The notes beneath the pieces were generated by a model that worked only from the letters and a program-made list of their open reading frames with translations, was not told the origin of the DNA and did not search any database. A stretch of 35,248 bases of DNA from an uncultured Eubacteriales bacterium (GTDB taxonomy: Bacteria; Bacillota; Clostridia; Peptostreptococcales; Anaerovoracaceae), in the NCBI GenBank assembly GCA_900553025.1, contig USBT01000008.1:1-35248 (forward strand). The letters are read 5' to 3'. Positions 1-7,647 of this stretch are shown here, piece after piece; the first letter of the stretch is position 1, and each line of letters begins with the position of its first letter. The translations under genes and the position numbers were made by a program.

Positions 1-135
1 CTTCATAGCCTTGCCATATAGAGGGTGTCTAACAAAGTCTTCAATAGCAACTACTACAGTCTTATCCATTTTGTCGCTTACAACAATACCGACTTTGGAT
101 TTTCTTCTGTTTCTTTCTACTTTTTCAACTGCCAT
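1..135 (-). CDS. rpsQ: 30S ribosomal protein S17 (3' end outside window)
   Basis: Only the first 45 codons are present. The translation starts MAVEKVERNRRKSKVG and continues with the conserved DKMDKTVVVAIE stretch of S17, which binds 16S rRNA early in 30S assembly. The start at 135 is preceded by a strong AAAGGAGG ribosome binding site at 142-151. The gene follows rpmC by 17 bases, the usual S10-operon position. The reading frame runs intact off the left edge, so the truncation is by the window and not a mutation. Confidence 0.95.
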   Translation of the reverse strand, partial: MAVEKVERNRRKSKVGIVVSDKMDKTVVVAIEDFVRHPLYGKAMK

Positions 136-152
136 AATCACATCCTCCTTTC

Positions 153-356
153 CTATGCTTCGGCCTTAGCCATTTCTTTCTCACGAATAATGGTCTTTAC
201 TCTAGCAATATCCCTTTTTACTTCCCTCATCTTAACAGGATTTTCAAGCTGACCTGTTACGTGCTGGAATCTTAAGTTGAAGAGTTCCTTCTTCATTTTG
301 TCAAGTTCAGAAGAAAGCTCGACATCTGTCATCTGTCTGAATTTGTTCATTTCCAT
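153..356 (-). CDS. rpmC: 50S ribosomal protein L29
   Basis: A 67-residue protein that is almost wholly helical and charged, with the L29 hallmarks: an N-terminal FRQMTDVELSSEL helix and the LFNLRFQHVTGQLENP core. L29 sits near the peptide exit tunnel and is part of the docking site for SRP and trigger factor. The ATG at 356 shares a base with the rplP stop (TAATG overlap), implying translational coupling. An alternative start at the third codon (Met-Asn-Lys) would look more like typical L29 N-termini; the sequence does not decide between them, as neither has a strong separate ribosome binding site. Confidence 0.95.
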   Translation of the reverse strand: MEMNKFRQMTDVELSSELDKMKKELFNLRFQHVTGQLENPVKMREVKRDIARVKTIIREKEMAKAEA

Positions 357-784
357 TACGCTTCACCGCCCTCTTCTAACTGCTTCATAGCGAACTTGCA
401 CTTGATAGGAAGCTTATGAATTGCAAGTCTTATAGCTTCTCTTGCCTGCGCTTCAGTTACGCCATCAATCTCAAACATTACTCTGCCCGGCTTAACAACT
501 GCTACCCAATATTCAGGAGCACCTTTACCGGAACCCATTCTTACCTCTGCAGGTTTCTTAGTTACTGGCTTATGAGGGAATATTTTTATATAAACCTTTC
601 CGCCTCTTTTTATGGATCTAGTCATAGCAATTCTGGCAGCCTCAATCTGATTTGATGTAATCCAGCCAGGCTCCTGTGCAACAAGCCCATACTTTCCATA
701 AGTAATCTTATTGCCTCTTGTTGCTATGCCCTTCATTCTACCTCTATGAACTCTCCTACGCTTAACACGTTTTGGCATCAACAT
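356..784 (-). CDS. rplP: 50S ribosomal protein L16
   Basis: A 142-residue protein starting MLMPKRVKRRRVHRG, the standard L16 N-terminus, with the conserved GMKGIATRG-like, ARIAMTR and KIFPHKPVT segments and the GSGKGAPEYWVAVVKPG loop. L16 organises the A-site region of 23S rRNA and is needed late in 50S assembly. Length is normal. It lies 23 bases after rpsC with a GGAGGAA ribosome binding site, and its stop overlaps the rpmC start. Confidence 0.97.
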   Translation of the reverse strand: MLMPKRVKRRRVHRGRMKGIATRGNKITYGKYGLVAQEPGWITSNQIEAARIAMTRSIKRGGKVYIKIFPHKPVTKKPAEVRMGSGKGAPEYWVAVVKPGRVMFEIDGVTEAQAREAIRLAIHKLPIKCKFAMKQLEEGGEA

Positions 785-807
785 AGCTGGTTCCTCCTCT
801 CTTATGC

Positions 808-1689
808 TTATTCTTCAGCTGGCAAATTAGTTTCTTCCGAAGTTGCTTCTGCTTCAGTCTTCGGTTCTTCTACCTTTGCAACTGGTCTAATTCTCTTATT
901 TACAGCCTTTGCGACGTCTTTCCTTCCAAATCTGTCACCACCGCGGTCATTCCTTCTTCTGTCATTTCTTCTTCTGTCGCCATCCTTACGCTGTCTTCTA
1001 TCCTTCCTGTTATCCTTCTTTTCTTCACGAACAGGATTCTGAAGACCTTTATCAAGAATTTCGCCGTGATTGATCCAAACTTTTACACCGATTTTCCCGT
1101 ACGTCGTATCAGCCTCAGCAAACCCATAGTCAATATCAGCTCTTAACGTATGGAGAGGAACATTACCCTCGCTATATTTTTCACTTCTAGCAATTTCGGC
1201 ACCTCCGAGACGGCCTGAGCACAAGATTTTAATGCCCTTTGCGTTTGCTCTCATTGTATTTCCGATTGCCTGCTTCATTGCTCTTCTAAATGCAATTCTT
1301 CGTTCGAGTGCTTCTGCTACACTTTCTGCTGTCAACTGTGCATCCAGTTCCGCTCTTCCAACTTCTTCAACAGAGATATGTAGTTTTCCAGGATCTTTAC
1401 CTGTTAGTTTCACAAGTCCAGCCTTTAATTCCTCAATACCTGCGCCTGATCTTCCGATTACCATACCAGGCTTACTTGTCAGAATTGTAACTGTAAGGTT
1501 GTCTTCACCTTCTCTTGCAATCAGAACCTTTGAAATGCCTGCTACGTACAATTTCTTCTTTACATATTCTCTTATCTCTTTATCTTCAATTAGTAAGTCC
1601 GCAAAACCCTTCTTGTCTGCAAACCATTTAGAATTCCAGTCTTTGATAACGCCCACTCTCATGCCATGAGGGCTTACTTTCTGACCCAT
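808..1689 (-). CDS. rpsC: 30S ribosomal protein S3 with a long charged C-terminal tail
   Basis: Residues 1-215 are canonical S3: MGQKVSPHGMRVG start, the KH domain with the VIGRSGAGIEELK loop, and the C-terminal ERRIAFRRAMKQ and GRLGGAEIAR segments. S3 lies at the mRNA entry channel of the 30S subunit. The usual bacterial length is about 210-230 residues; this one has 293. The extra ~75 residues begin with an Arg/Asp/Lys-rich tract (about residues 218-255, with RRRNDRRRNDR), followed by an acidic Glu/Thr-rich end. The frame is open and the Arg/Asp codons are continuous, so the tail looks genuine. Spacing to rplV (17 bases) and rplP fits one operon. Confidence 0.96.
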   Translation of the reverse strand: MGQKVSPHGMRVGVIKDWNSKWFADKKGFADLLIEDKEIREYVKKKLYVAGISKVLIAREGEDNLTVTILTSKPGMVIGRSGAGIEELKAGLVKLTGKDPGKLHISVEEVGRAELDAQLTAESVAEALERRIAFRRAMKQAIGNTMRANAKGIKILCSGRLGGAEIARSEKYSEGNVPLHTLRADIDYGFAEADTTYGKIGVKVWINHGEILDKGLQNPVREEKKDNRKDRRQRKDGDRRRNDRRRNDRGGDRFGRKDVAKAVNKRIRPVAKVEEPKTEAEATSEETNLPAEE

Positions 1690-1706
1690 TCAATTAACCT
1701 CCTGTC

Positions 1707-2042
1707 TTACTCTCTCTCCATAAGAGTTACACTAATATGACTGCTTCTCTTAAGGATCCTCGATGCCCCACCACGAGCGCCTGCGCGCCATCTCTTCATA
1801 GTAGGTCCCTGGTTTGCACTAACTTCTGCAATATACAGGTTGTCAGGGTTCATTTGGTGGTTATTCTCTGCATTGGCTGCAGCAGACATAACAACTTTTT
1901 CAATTAGTTCAGAACCTTTTCCTGGCGTAAATTTCAAAATATTCAATGCCTCTTGCAAATCTTTGCCTCTTACCATATCAGCAATCGGTTTAAGTTTAAT
2001 TGGAGACATTCTAACGTATTTAGCAACTGCTTTTGCTTCCAT
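1707..2042 (-). CDS. rplV: 50S ribosomal protein L22
   Basis: A 111-residue protein with the full L22 fold: N-terminal AKYVRMSPIKLKPIADMVRGK, the central AAANAENN helix, and the exit-tunnel beta-hairpin with MKRWRAGARGGASRI. The hairpin tip lines the peptide exit tunnel and is the macrolide-resistance site; nothing unusual is seen there. It lies 15 bases after rpsS, with a ribosome binding site AAGGAG. Confidence 0.97.
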   Translation of the reverse strand: MEAKAVAKYVRMSPIKLKPIADMVRGKDLQEALNILKFTPGKGSELIEKVVMSAAANAENNHQMNPDNLYIAEVSANQGPTMKRWRAGARGGASRILKRSSHISVTLMERE

Positions 2043-2057
2043 TTTTATCTCCTTTCC

Positions 2058-2336
2058 TTACTTAACCTTTGATGTCTTATCAGCAGCATGACCCCTGTAT
2101 GTTCTTGTAGGAGCAAATTCTCCAAGTCTGTGTCCTACCATATCTTCTGTTATATACACAGGAATATGTTTTCTTCCATCATGGACAGCAATAGTGTGAC
2201 CCACCATCTGCGGGAAAATTGTAGAAGGCCTTGACCATGTCTTGATAACTTTCTTTTCATTAGCTGCATTCATATCTTCAATAGCTTTTAGCAGCTTTTT
2301 ATTGACGAAAGGGCCTTTCTTAAGTGATCTACCCAT
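2058..2336 (-). CDS. rpsS: 30S ribosomal protein S19
   Basis: A 92-residue protein starting MGRSLKKGPFV with the conserved TWSRPSTIFPQMVGHTIAVHDGRKHIPVYITEDMVGH region split over its body and the FAPTRTYRGH C-terminus. S19 forms the head of the 30S subunit with S13 and contacts the 50S bridge. Length and sequence are typical. It is 16 bases downstream of rplB. Confidence 0.97.
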   Translation of the reverse strand: MGRSLKKGPFVNKKLLKAIEDMNAANEKKVIKTWSRPSTIFPQMVGHTIAVHDGRKHIPVYITEDMVGHRLGEFAPTRTYRGHAADKTSKVK

Positions 2337-2352
2337 TATTTATGCTCCTTCC

Positions 2353-3186
2353 TTATTTCTCGTTTCTTCTCTTAACAATATATTGATTAGAAGCCTTATT
2401 CTTCTTTCTGGTCTTGTATCCAAGTGTAGGCTTACCCCAAGGTGTAACTGGAGACTTCCTTCCAATAGGAGTTCTTCCTTCACCACCACCGTGTGGGTGA
2501 TCGTTAGGGTTCATAACAGATCCTCTTACAGTTGGTCTGATTCCCATGTGTCTTTTTCTGCCAGCCTTACCAATCTGAATGTTAGAGTGATCGCCATTTC
2601 CTACTTCGCCGATAGTAGCTCTACAGTTCATCAAGACTTTTCTAACTTCTCCAGACGGCAATCTCACCTGAGCATACTTGCCCTCTTTAGCCATAAGCTG
2701 AGCACCGTTTCCAGCAGATCTTGCAAGCTGTCCGCCTTTACCTGGTTTAAGCTCGATGTTATGAATAAGTGTACCTACAGGTATATTTGCTATCGGGAGA
2801 GTATTTCCAACTTGGATATCTGCATCTGTTCCTGAAAAAATAACATTGCCAACCTTAAGTCCTTCAGGAGCCAATATATATCTCTTTTCTCCGTCCGCGT
2901 ATACGATCAAAGCGATGTTAGCACTTCTGTTAGGGTCATACTCAATTGTTTTAACATTTCCAGGAATACCATCCTTATTTCTCTTGAAATCAATGATTCT
3001 ATACTTGTTACGAGTGCCTCCACCTCTGTGTCTTACGGTAATCTTACCTCTGGAGTTTCTTCCCGAGTGCTTCTTTAAGGTTACAGTAAGAGATTTTTCC
3101 GGCTTGCTTGCAGTGATTTCTTCAAATGTAGAAACCGTCATGCCTCTTAAGCCGGGAGTTACCGGATTATATTTTTTAATTCCCAT
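2353..3186 (-). CDS. rplB: 50S ribosomal protein L2
   Basis: A 277-residue protein with the L2 signature at the C-terminus (MNPNDHPHGGGEGRTPIGRK), whose histidine lies next to the peptidyl transferase centre, and the RNA-binding domain with HSGRNSRGKITVRHRGGG. L2 is needed for subunit association and peptidyl transfer. Start at 3186 has an AGGGAGGATG ribosome binding site. It is 19 bases after rplW. Confidence 0.98.
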   Translation of the reverse strand: MGIKKYNPVTPGLRGMTVSTFEEITASKPEKSLTVTLKKHSGRNSRGKITVRHRGGGTRNKYRIIDFKRNKDGIPGNVKTIEYDPNRSANIALIVYADGEKRYILAPEGLKVGNVIFSGTDADIQVGNTLPIANIPVGTLIHNIELKPGKGGQLARSAGNGAQLMAKEGKYAQVRLPSGEVRKVLMNCRATIGEVGNGDHSNIQIGKAGRKRHMGIRPTVRGSVMNPNDHPHGGGEGRTPIGRKSPVTPWGKPTLGYKTRKKNKASNQYIVKRRNEK

Positions 3187-3205
3187 TTCTTACATCCTCC
3201 CTAGT

Positions 3206-3496
3206 TTATAGACCCTGGAAGAATTCAATTTCTTTGCTGCCCTCAGCAATTGTTATGATTGCCTTCTTATATGCAGCAGTTCTGCCCATTGTTCTTCCCA
3301 TTCTCTTCATTTTACCATTAACATTCATAAGGTTAACTTTGGCAACCTCCACGCCGAAGATTTCCTCTACAGCATGCTTGACATCTGTTTTGTTGGCATC
3401 AACAGCCACCTTAAAAGTGTATTTCTTCTCCTGAGCCTGGTCCATACTTCTTTCGGAGATGATAGGTTTCAGGATTACATCGTATGCTGATCTCAT
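3206..3496 (-). CDS. rplW: 50S ribosomal protein L23
   Basis: A 96-residue protein with the L23 features: YDVILKPIISERSM at the N-terminus, the VDANKTDVKHAVEEIFGVEVAKVN core and the MGRTAAYKKAIITI strand. L23 sits at the tunnel exit and docks trigger factor and SRP. The ATG overlaps the rplD stop (TAATG), so translation of the two is probably coupled. Confidence 0.97.
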   Translation of the reverse strand: MRSAYDVILKPIISERSMDQAQEKKYTFKVAVDANKTDVKHAVEEIFGVEVAKVNLMNVNGKMKRMGRTMGRTAAYKKAIITIAEGSKEIEFFQGL

Positions 3497-4119
3497 TATT
3501 TGTACACCTCCTCAAGTTTTTTAACGGCATCACTTGTCAAGATGAGACTCTTATGATTTAGAACTTCGTACACGTTGAAGCTTCCTACAATAGCAGTCCT
3601 AACACCTTTTAGGTTAGCAGCTGATCTAACAACATTCTCATCCTTATCTGCCATAACTACCAAAGCCTTTTTCTCAGCCTTAAGATTTTCGAGGACTTTG
3701 ATCATTTCCTTTGTCTTTGGCTCCTCAAAAGTCAACTTATCAATAACGATTAGCTCGTTCTCTGCAAGTTTTGAAGATAAAACTGACAACATAGCCAATC
3801 TTCTAACCTTCTTTGGAAGTGTATATCTATAACTCCTTGGCTTTGGAGCAAACACTACACCACCGCCAATCTGTGAAGGATCTGTGCTGGAACCTTGTCT
3901 ATGTCGGCCAGTTCCCTTCTGACGGAAAGGCTTTCTTCCTCCGCCTCTTACATCGCCCCTTGTCTTTGCAGACTGAGTGCCCTGTCTTCTGTTAGCCAAA
4001 TAGTTCTTCACTACTGCATGAACAGCATATTCATTAGGCTCGATTCCGAAAATAGCATCTGAAAGTTCGATGCTTCCGGCTTCTTCACCGGCCATATTTA
4101 GCATTTTTATATTTGCCAT
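3496..4119 (-). CDS. rplD: 50S ribosomal protein L4
   Basis: A 207-residue protein with the L4 tunnel loop (about residues 45-95, with the TRGDVRGGGRKPFRQKGTGR basic stretch) and the Rossmann-like C-terminal half containing VVMADKDENV. In gammaproteobacteria L4 also represses its own S10 operon; whether it does so here cannot be seen. Length is typical. Ribosome binding site GGAAAGGAG lies before the start at 4119. Confidence 0.97.
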   Translation of the reverse strand: MANIKMLNMAGEEAGSIELSDAIFGIEPNEYAVHAVVKNYLANRRQGTQSAKTRGDVRGGGRKPFRQKGTGRHRQGSSTDPSQIGGGVVFAPKPRSYRYTLPKKVRRLAMLSVLSSKLAENELIVIDKLTFEEPKTKEMIKVLENLKAEKKALVVMADKDENVVRSAANLKGVRTAIVGSFNVYEVLNHKSLILTSDAVKKLEEVYK

Positions 4120-4142
4120 TGTTTGCGTCTCCTTTCCGTAGC

Positions 4143-4781
4143 CTATTTATCGTCTTGCCCTTTGACAGCATACTGAACTTTCACAAGTCCGCCCTTTCTG
4201 CCTGGGACAGCGCCCTTAACCAGCAAAAGATTTCTGTCAACATCAACTTTTACTAAAACTACATTCTGAACAGTCACAGTATCTCTTCCTGTTCTACCAG
4301 GACCCTTGTTACCCTTGAACACTCTTGATGGATAAGTAGCACCTGCAAGTGCACCTGCCAATCTCTTATGCTTAGAACCATGACTCATAGGACCTCTGTG
4401 GTGTCCATGTCTTTTGATGTTACCCTGTGTGCCCTTACCTTTTGAAATTCCGGTAATGTCCAATTTCTTTCCTTCTTCGAAATCTGCCACAGTGATTTCC
4501 TGACCAAGCTCAAACTTTTCATCCTCGTCAAGTCTGAACTCCGCAACATATTTTTTTAGAGCAACGCCGCTCTTGTCAAAGTGTCCTCTTAAAGGTTTAG
4601 TTACTCTATGCTCCTTAGTATCCTCATAACCAATTTGAACAGCATCGTAACCATCGTTTTCAACAGTTTTAACCTGAGTCACAACCGAAGGTCCCGCCTC
4701 AATTACTGTTACCGGCACAACTTCTCCACCTTCTGCGAAGATTTGTGTCATGCCAACTTTCTTTCCTAGAATTGCTTTCAT
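4143..4781 (-). CDS. rplC: 50S ribosomal protein L3
   Basis: A 212-residue protein starting MKAILGKKVGMTQIF, with the conserved loop KGKGTQGNIKRHGHHRGPMSHGSK (split here around residues 128-152) that reaches towards the peptidyl transferase centre and GRTGRDTVTVQN. L3 starts 50S assembly. The start has a strong CAGGAGG site. It is separated from rpsJ by an unusually long 146-base spacer, described separately. Confidence 0.97.
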   Translation of the reverse strand: MKAILGKKVGMTQIFAEGGEVVPVTVIEAGPSVVTQVKTVENDGYDAVQIGYEDTKEHRVTKPLRGHFDKSGVALKKYVAEFRLDEDEKFELGQEITVADFEEGKKLDITGISKGKGTQGNIKRHGHHRGPMSHGSKHKRLAGALAGATYPSRVFKGNKGPGRTGRDTVTVQNVVLVKVDVDRNLLLVKGAVPGRKGGLVKVQYAVKGQDDK

Positions 4782-4927
4782 ATTTTCCTCCTGTTTTCTT
4801 ACATTGGATTGCTCTGGTTTGGTCTTGGAACAAAACAGTTCTCTCCGAAAAGCTTGTTCTCATACCCTCACATGCAATCTTGCTAAGGGAGATTCCCTTT
4901 CATTGCCGACTAAAGCAGCATGCCTGA
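4782..4927 (-). promoter_or_regulatory. Long rpsJ-rplC spacer with hairpins
   Basis: This 146-base gap inside the operon is much longer than the other gaps (overlap to 24 bases). On the sense (minus) strand it carries a tight hairpin AAGGGA-ATC-TCCCTT, a second possible stem GAACAA/TTGTTC, and the motif CCCT-N17-AGGGTAT at 4862-4890. The same CCCT/AGGGTAT arrangement occurs in the rpsJ leader, and both spacers end in the shared string AGAAAACAGGAGGAA before the start codon. I infer a regulatory RNA element or processing site; no known family was recognised. Confidence 0.4.
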
Positions 4928-5242
4928 CTAGTTGAGTCTAATTTCTATATCCACTCCTGCGGGCATGTTCAGGCTCGTTAGTGCGTTTGTAGTCTGAACT
5001 GTAGCATTTGTGATATCAACAAGTCTCTTGTGAGTTCTCTGCTCAAACTGCTCCCTGCTATCTTTGTACTTATGTACAGCTCTAAGAATTGTTACCACTT
5101 CCTTTTCTGTAGGTAGTGGAATTGGACCTGAAACCGTCGCACCAGTCTTCTTAGCTGTTTCCACAATCTTTGCAGCAGACTGATCAAGCAATGCATGGTC
5201 ATATGCCTTTAGCTTAATTCTGATTTTTTGTAATTCGCTCAT
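4928..5242 (-). CDS. rpsJ: 30S ribosomal protein S10
   Basis: A 104-residue protein with the S10 features: KIRIKLKAYDHALLDQSA at the N-terminus, GPIPLPTEKEVVTILR and the QFEQRTHKRLVDI loop. S10 is in the 30S head and, as NusE, takes part in transcription antitermination. It is the first gene of the operon, with a strong CAGGAGGAAG ribosome binding site immediately upstream. Confidence 0.97.
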   Translation of the reverse strand: MSELQKIRIKLKAYDHALLDQSAAKIVETAKKTGATVSGPIPLPTEKEVVTILRAVHKYKDSREQFEQRTHKRLVDITNATVQTTNALTSLNMPAGVDIEIRLN

Positions 5243-5487
5243 TTCTTCCTCCTGTTTTCTGTACTGTTTTCGCTATGCTCGTACAAGGCAATTCGCTTCT
5301 CTCTGATTTTCAATAGTCTGACGAATTTTCGTGAGATTTTCTTTATCGCCACACTCTGCCGTGCGTTTCTTATGTTTCTGCACAAAAGAAAAACAAGCGA
5401 ATACCCTCGCCCCCGATCATGTAGGGACTTCTCCGCAGAAATTACCTGATAGCTCAGCAACTTCCTGCTTCTTCGCCTAAAGCAAGC
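5243..5487 (-). promoter_or_regulatory. Untranslated leader of the S10 operon
   Basis: About 245 bases lie between the predicted transcription start (near 5487) and rpsJ. On the sense strand the leader contains CCCT-N15-AGGGTAT at 5401-5427 and a small GCGA/TCGC hairpin overlapping it. An 89-codon open frame crosses it (5239-5508) but overlaps rpsJ and resembles no protein, so I treat it as non-coding. A leader of this length suggests ribosomal-protein autoregulation; no known leader class was recognised. Confidence 0.5.
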
Positions 5488-5493
5488 CCTATT

Positions 5494-5522
5494 AGTATAT
5501 ATGAGCAAAAAGCAAAAAGCAA
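5494..5522 (-). promoter_or_regulatory. Probable sigma-A promoter of the S10 operon
   Basis: On the minus strand TTGCTT (5517-5522) is followed after exactly 17 bases by TATACT (5494-5499). Transcription would start near 5487. It is the best promoter match upstream of rpsJ and abuts the inverted repeat at 5522-5576. Confidence 0.65.
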
Positions 5523-5576
5523 GGGTATTTCACAAAAATTTTACTGTCTTTTAAAAAAATTTTTGCAAGATACCCT
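5522..5576. repeat. Two-part inverted repeat next to the S10 promoter
   Basis: Outer arms of 7 bp (AGGGTAT/ATACCCT) and inner arms of 10 bp (CAAAAATTTT/AAAATTTTTG) are separated on each side by 4 unpaired bases, around a 13-base centre. On the minus strand a TTGCTTTTTGC stretch follows, so it could end transcription from the kinase gene. It also touches the -35 box of the S10 promoter, so a protein-binding role is equally possible. Confidence 0.6.
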
Positions 5577-5665
5577 CGTTATAATAGTTGATTTTGTAAC
5601 AATATTTTTACAAAAACACTAACACTGTTACTGGCGTTCCTTAATTCCGTCTAAACTTATATATA

Positions 5666-5737
5666 AACTGCACAAACGGCTCGAACTGCACGAACTGCAC
5701 AAGCTATACAAACTGCACAAACTATACAAGCTATATC
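5666..5737. repeat. Eight 9-bp tandem repeats
   Basis: Eight consecutive 9-mers read on the plus strand: aactgcaca, aacggctcg, aactgcacg, aactgcaca, agctataca, aactgcaca, aactataca, agctatatc. Phase is exact throughout the 72 bp. The array ends 11 bases from the stop codon of the histidine kinase gene. Together with the 36-bp inverted repeat at 5596-5631 (GTAACA/TGTTAC arms) it fills the gap between the Pho operon and the S10 promoter. Confidence 0.8.
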
Positions 5738-5748
5738 ATTCGGATTAC

Positions 5749-7647
5749 CTATTTCGCAAATATTACCTCTACTGTAGTTCCTTTGCCGACCTCGCTTACC
5801 ACATCAAGCTCCGCACCTATAACCTTGGCAGCATGTTTTACAATTGACAGACCAAGGCCCGTTCCGCCTATTTCCCTTGAATGGCTCTTGTCTACTCGGA
5901 AAAACCGTTCAAAAATCCTATCCACATATTTTTGCTCTATACCTATGCCAGTATCTGCAACTGACACCGCAATCTTCCCCTTTGGATTTCGAGAAATTCG
6001 AACTGAAACCGTACCAGATTCCTTATTATATTTAATCGCATTATCTATTAGGTTGTATATAATCTCATGGACAAGCGTCGGAATTGAATGAATCACAGCT
6101 TCGGACGCGTCTATTTTGTCGAGTTCAACATTCACCGAAACATTTGAATCCTTAGCCTTTTGAGCGAGATGTTCAGACGAAGAGCAAGCAACATCATATA
6201 GGTTGACTTCTTCTTTTTGGGTCGTTACATTCTCTTCATCAAGCTCCGAAAGCTCAATGATGTCCTGAACAAGCTGAATCATACGCTTAGACTCTTTGAA
6301 AATTCTATCCACAAACTGCTCTCTATCGGATTCTGGTACCAAGCCAGTTTTTAACAATTCCGCACTGGCATATATCGACTGAAGTGGCGTCTTAAGCTCA
6401 TGCGATACATTTGCAGTAAACTCACGGCGCATAAGCTCCCCTTCGACTTTTTTGGTGATGTCAAACAGGAACAAAATAGTACCCCGCCATTCATTTGCGT
6501 CATCCCCATGCTCTTCCATACCACTAGGCATTCCGCTTGTAAAGATTGGACTCATGCTTATTTGGTAAGTTCTCTCACCAAAGTTGGCAACTTTATTGTA
6601 ATTATAGTCATGCCCTGAAATGATCAGATTTTGTGAGTCTTCTTGGTTATGCAATTCCGAAGCACTACTGTCATAGGCAATGATCCCATTCAAAATATCA
6701 GTATTTCTAGTAAACTCCATTATATTTTTGCCGATAAACTTACTTGAAATGGCAGCAACATCTAGGTCAAAATCAGTGGTCGCATGACCGGAGTCCTCCT
6801 CTTGTTTCTGCACCAATATAGCCTCAATAGCAGCTTGGTTCATCGAGATTATCCTATTTTGTTTATCTAGGATAATAAGACCATCACTCATGTTTGCAGT
6901 TATAGCATTAAATTCTTCTTGACGCCTTACAAGTTGATGCTCCTTGCTTGCAATGTCACGCTTTTGAGCGTCGATTTTCCTAAAGAGTGGTGAAAGTTCC
7001 TCGTATCCTCCCTTGCCGAGATGTCTTTCAGCGCTGCTTGGGTCATCTAAATCTATATTATTTATTGGCTTAAGAATGAATTTGGAAAGCGAATATGCTA
7101 GGTAAAATGATAGCAAAGCGATGATGATGAAACACCCTAAAAAGGCTAGTTTCATGCCGTCCATAAAACCAAGGACTGTTTCATAAGAGGAAGACACCCT
7201 GAGTATGCTATCATCACTTAATCTCCTTGCAGCATAAACATATTTTTCCGTCATAGTGGAAGAATATCTTGTGCTTTCCCCATATCCTAGTTCACGGGCC
7301 TCCTTGATTTCTTCACGATTTTTATGGTTCTTCATTTCACTAGGTTTTTCTTTATTGTCAAAAATAACTGTGCCGTCACTGGCAATAAGCGTAACCCTGT
7401 AATCCCTATAGTTTAGATGTTGGAGCAAATACACAGCATCGTCTCCGCTCTTTGAGTGCACATCCTGAGAACTACGACCTTCCTTTGTCATTTCAAGTTG
7501 AGATGCAATTAAGTCGGATTGCGCTGTAAGTTCGTTTTCCTGTATTTTGTTTATATGCTCAAGAAGAACAAAATAGAGGCCAACGATGCATAAAATTAGT
7601 GAAATCATAGATACACCCATTATGGAAAAAAAGAATCGTTTTTTCAT
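5749..7647 (-). CDS. phoR: PhoR-type sensor histidine kinase
   Basis: A 632-residue membrane kinase. Membrane segments at about residues 7-29 and 167-190 flank a ~135-residue outer domain; a PAS-like region at about 240-395 follows. The HisKA segment FTANVSHELKTPLQS has the phospho-acceptor His416. The ATPase domain has the N box (N532, N536 in YNLIDNAIKYN), DTGIGIE (D565) and GGTGLGLSIVKH. It should autophosphorylate and control the adjacent response regulator in response to phosphate supply, through the Pst-PhoU complex. The start overlaps the regulator stop by ATGA, so the two are coupled. Specific assignment to PhoR comes from the pst-phoU context. Confidence 0.9.
   Translation of the reverse strand: MKKRFFFSIMGVSMISLILCIVGLYFVLLEHINKIQENELTAQSDLIASQLEMTKEGRSSQDVHSKSGDDAVYLLQHLNYRDYRVTLIASDGTVIFDNKEKPSEMKNHKNREEIKEARELGYGESTRYSSTMTEKYVYAARRLSDDSILRVSSSYETVLGFMDGMKLAFLGCFIIIALLSFYLAYSLSKFILKPINNIDLDDPSSAERHLGKGGYEELSPLFRKIDAQKRDIASKEHQLVRRQEEFNAITANMSDGLIILDKQNRIISMNQAAIEAILVQKQEEDSGHATTDFDLDVAAISSKFIGKNIMEFTRNTDILNGIIAYDSSASELHNQEDSQNLIISGHDYNYNKVANFGERTYQISMSPIFTSGMPSGMEEHGDDANEWRGTILFLFDITKKVEGELMRREFTANVSHELKTPLQSIYASAELLKTGLVPESDREQFVDRIFKESKRMIQLVQDIIELSELDEENVTTQKEEVNLYDVACSSSEHLAQKAKDSNVSVNVELDKIDASEAVIHSIPTLVHEIIYNLIDNAIKYNKESGTVSVRISRNPKGKIAVSVADTGIGIEQKYVDRIFERFFRVDKSHSREIGGTGLGLSIVKHAAKVIGAELDVVSEVGKGTTVEVIFAK

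Noticed and set aside
746..1042. Plus-strand frame rich in Ser/Leu over rpsC
   Set aside because: It is the mirror of the Arg/Asp-rich S3 tail on the other strand.
5239..5508. 89-codon open frame ahead of rpsJ
   Set aside because: It overlaps rpsJ, spans its promoter and leader, has no ribosome binding site and resembles no protein.
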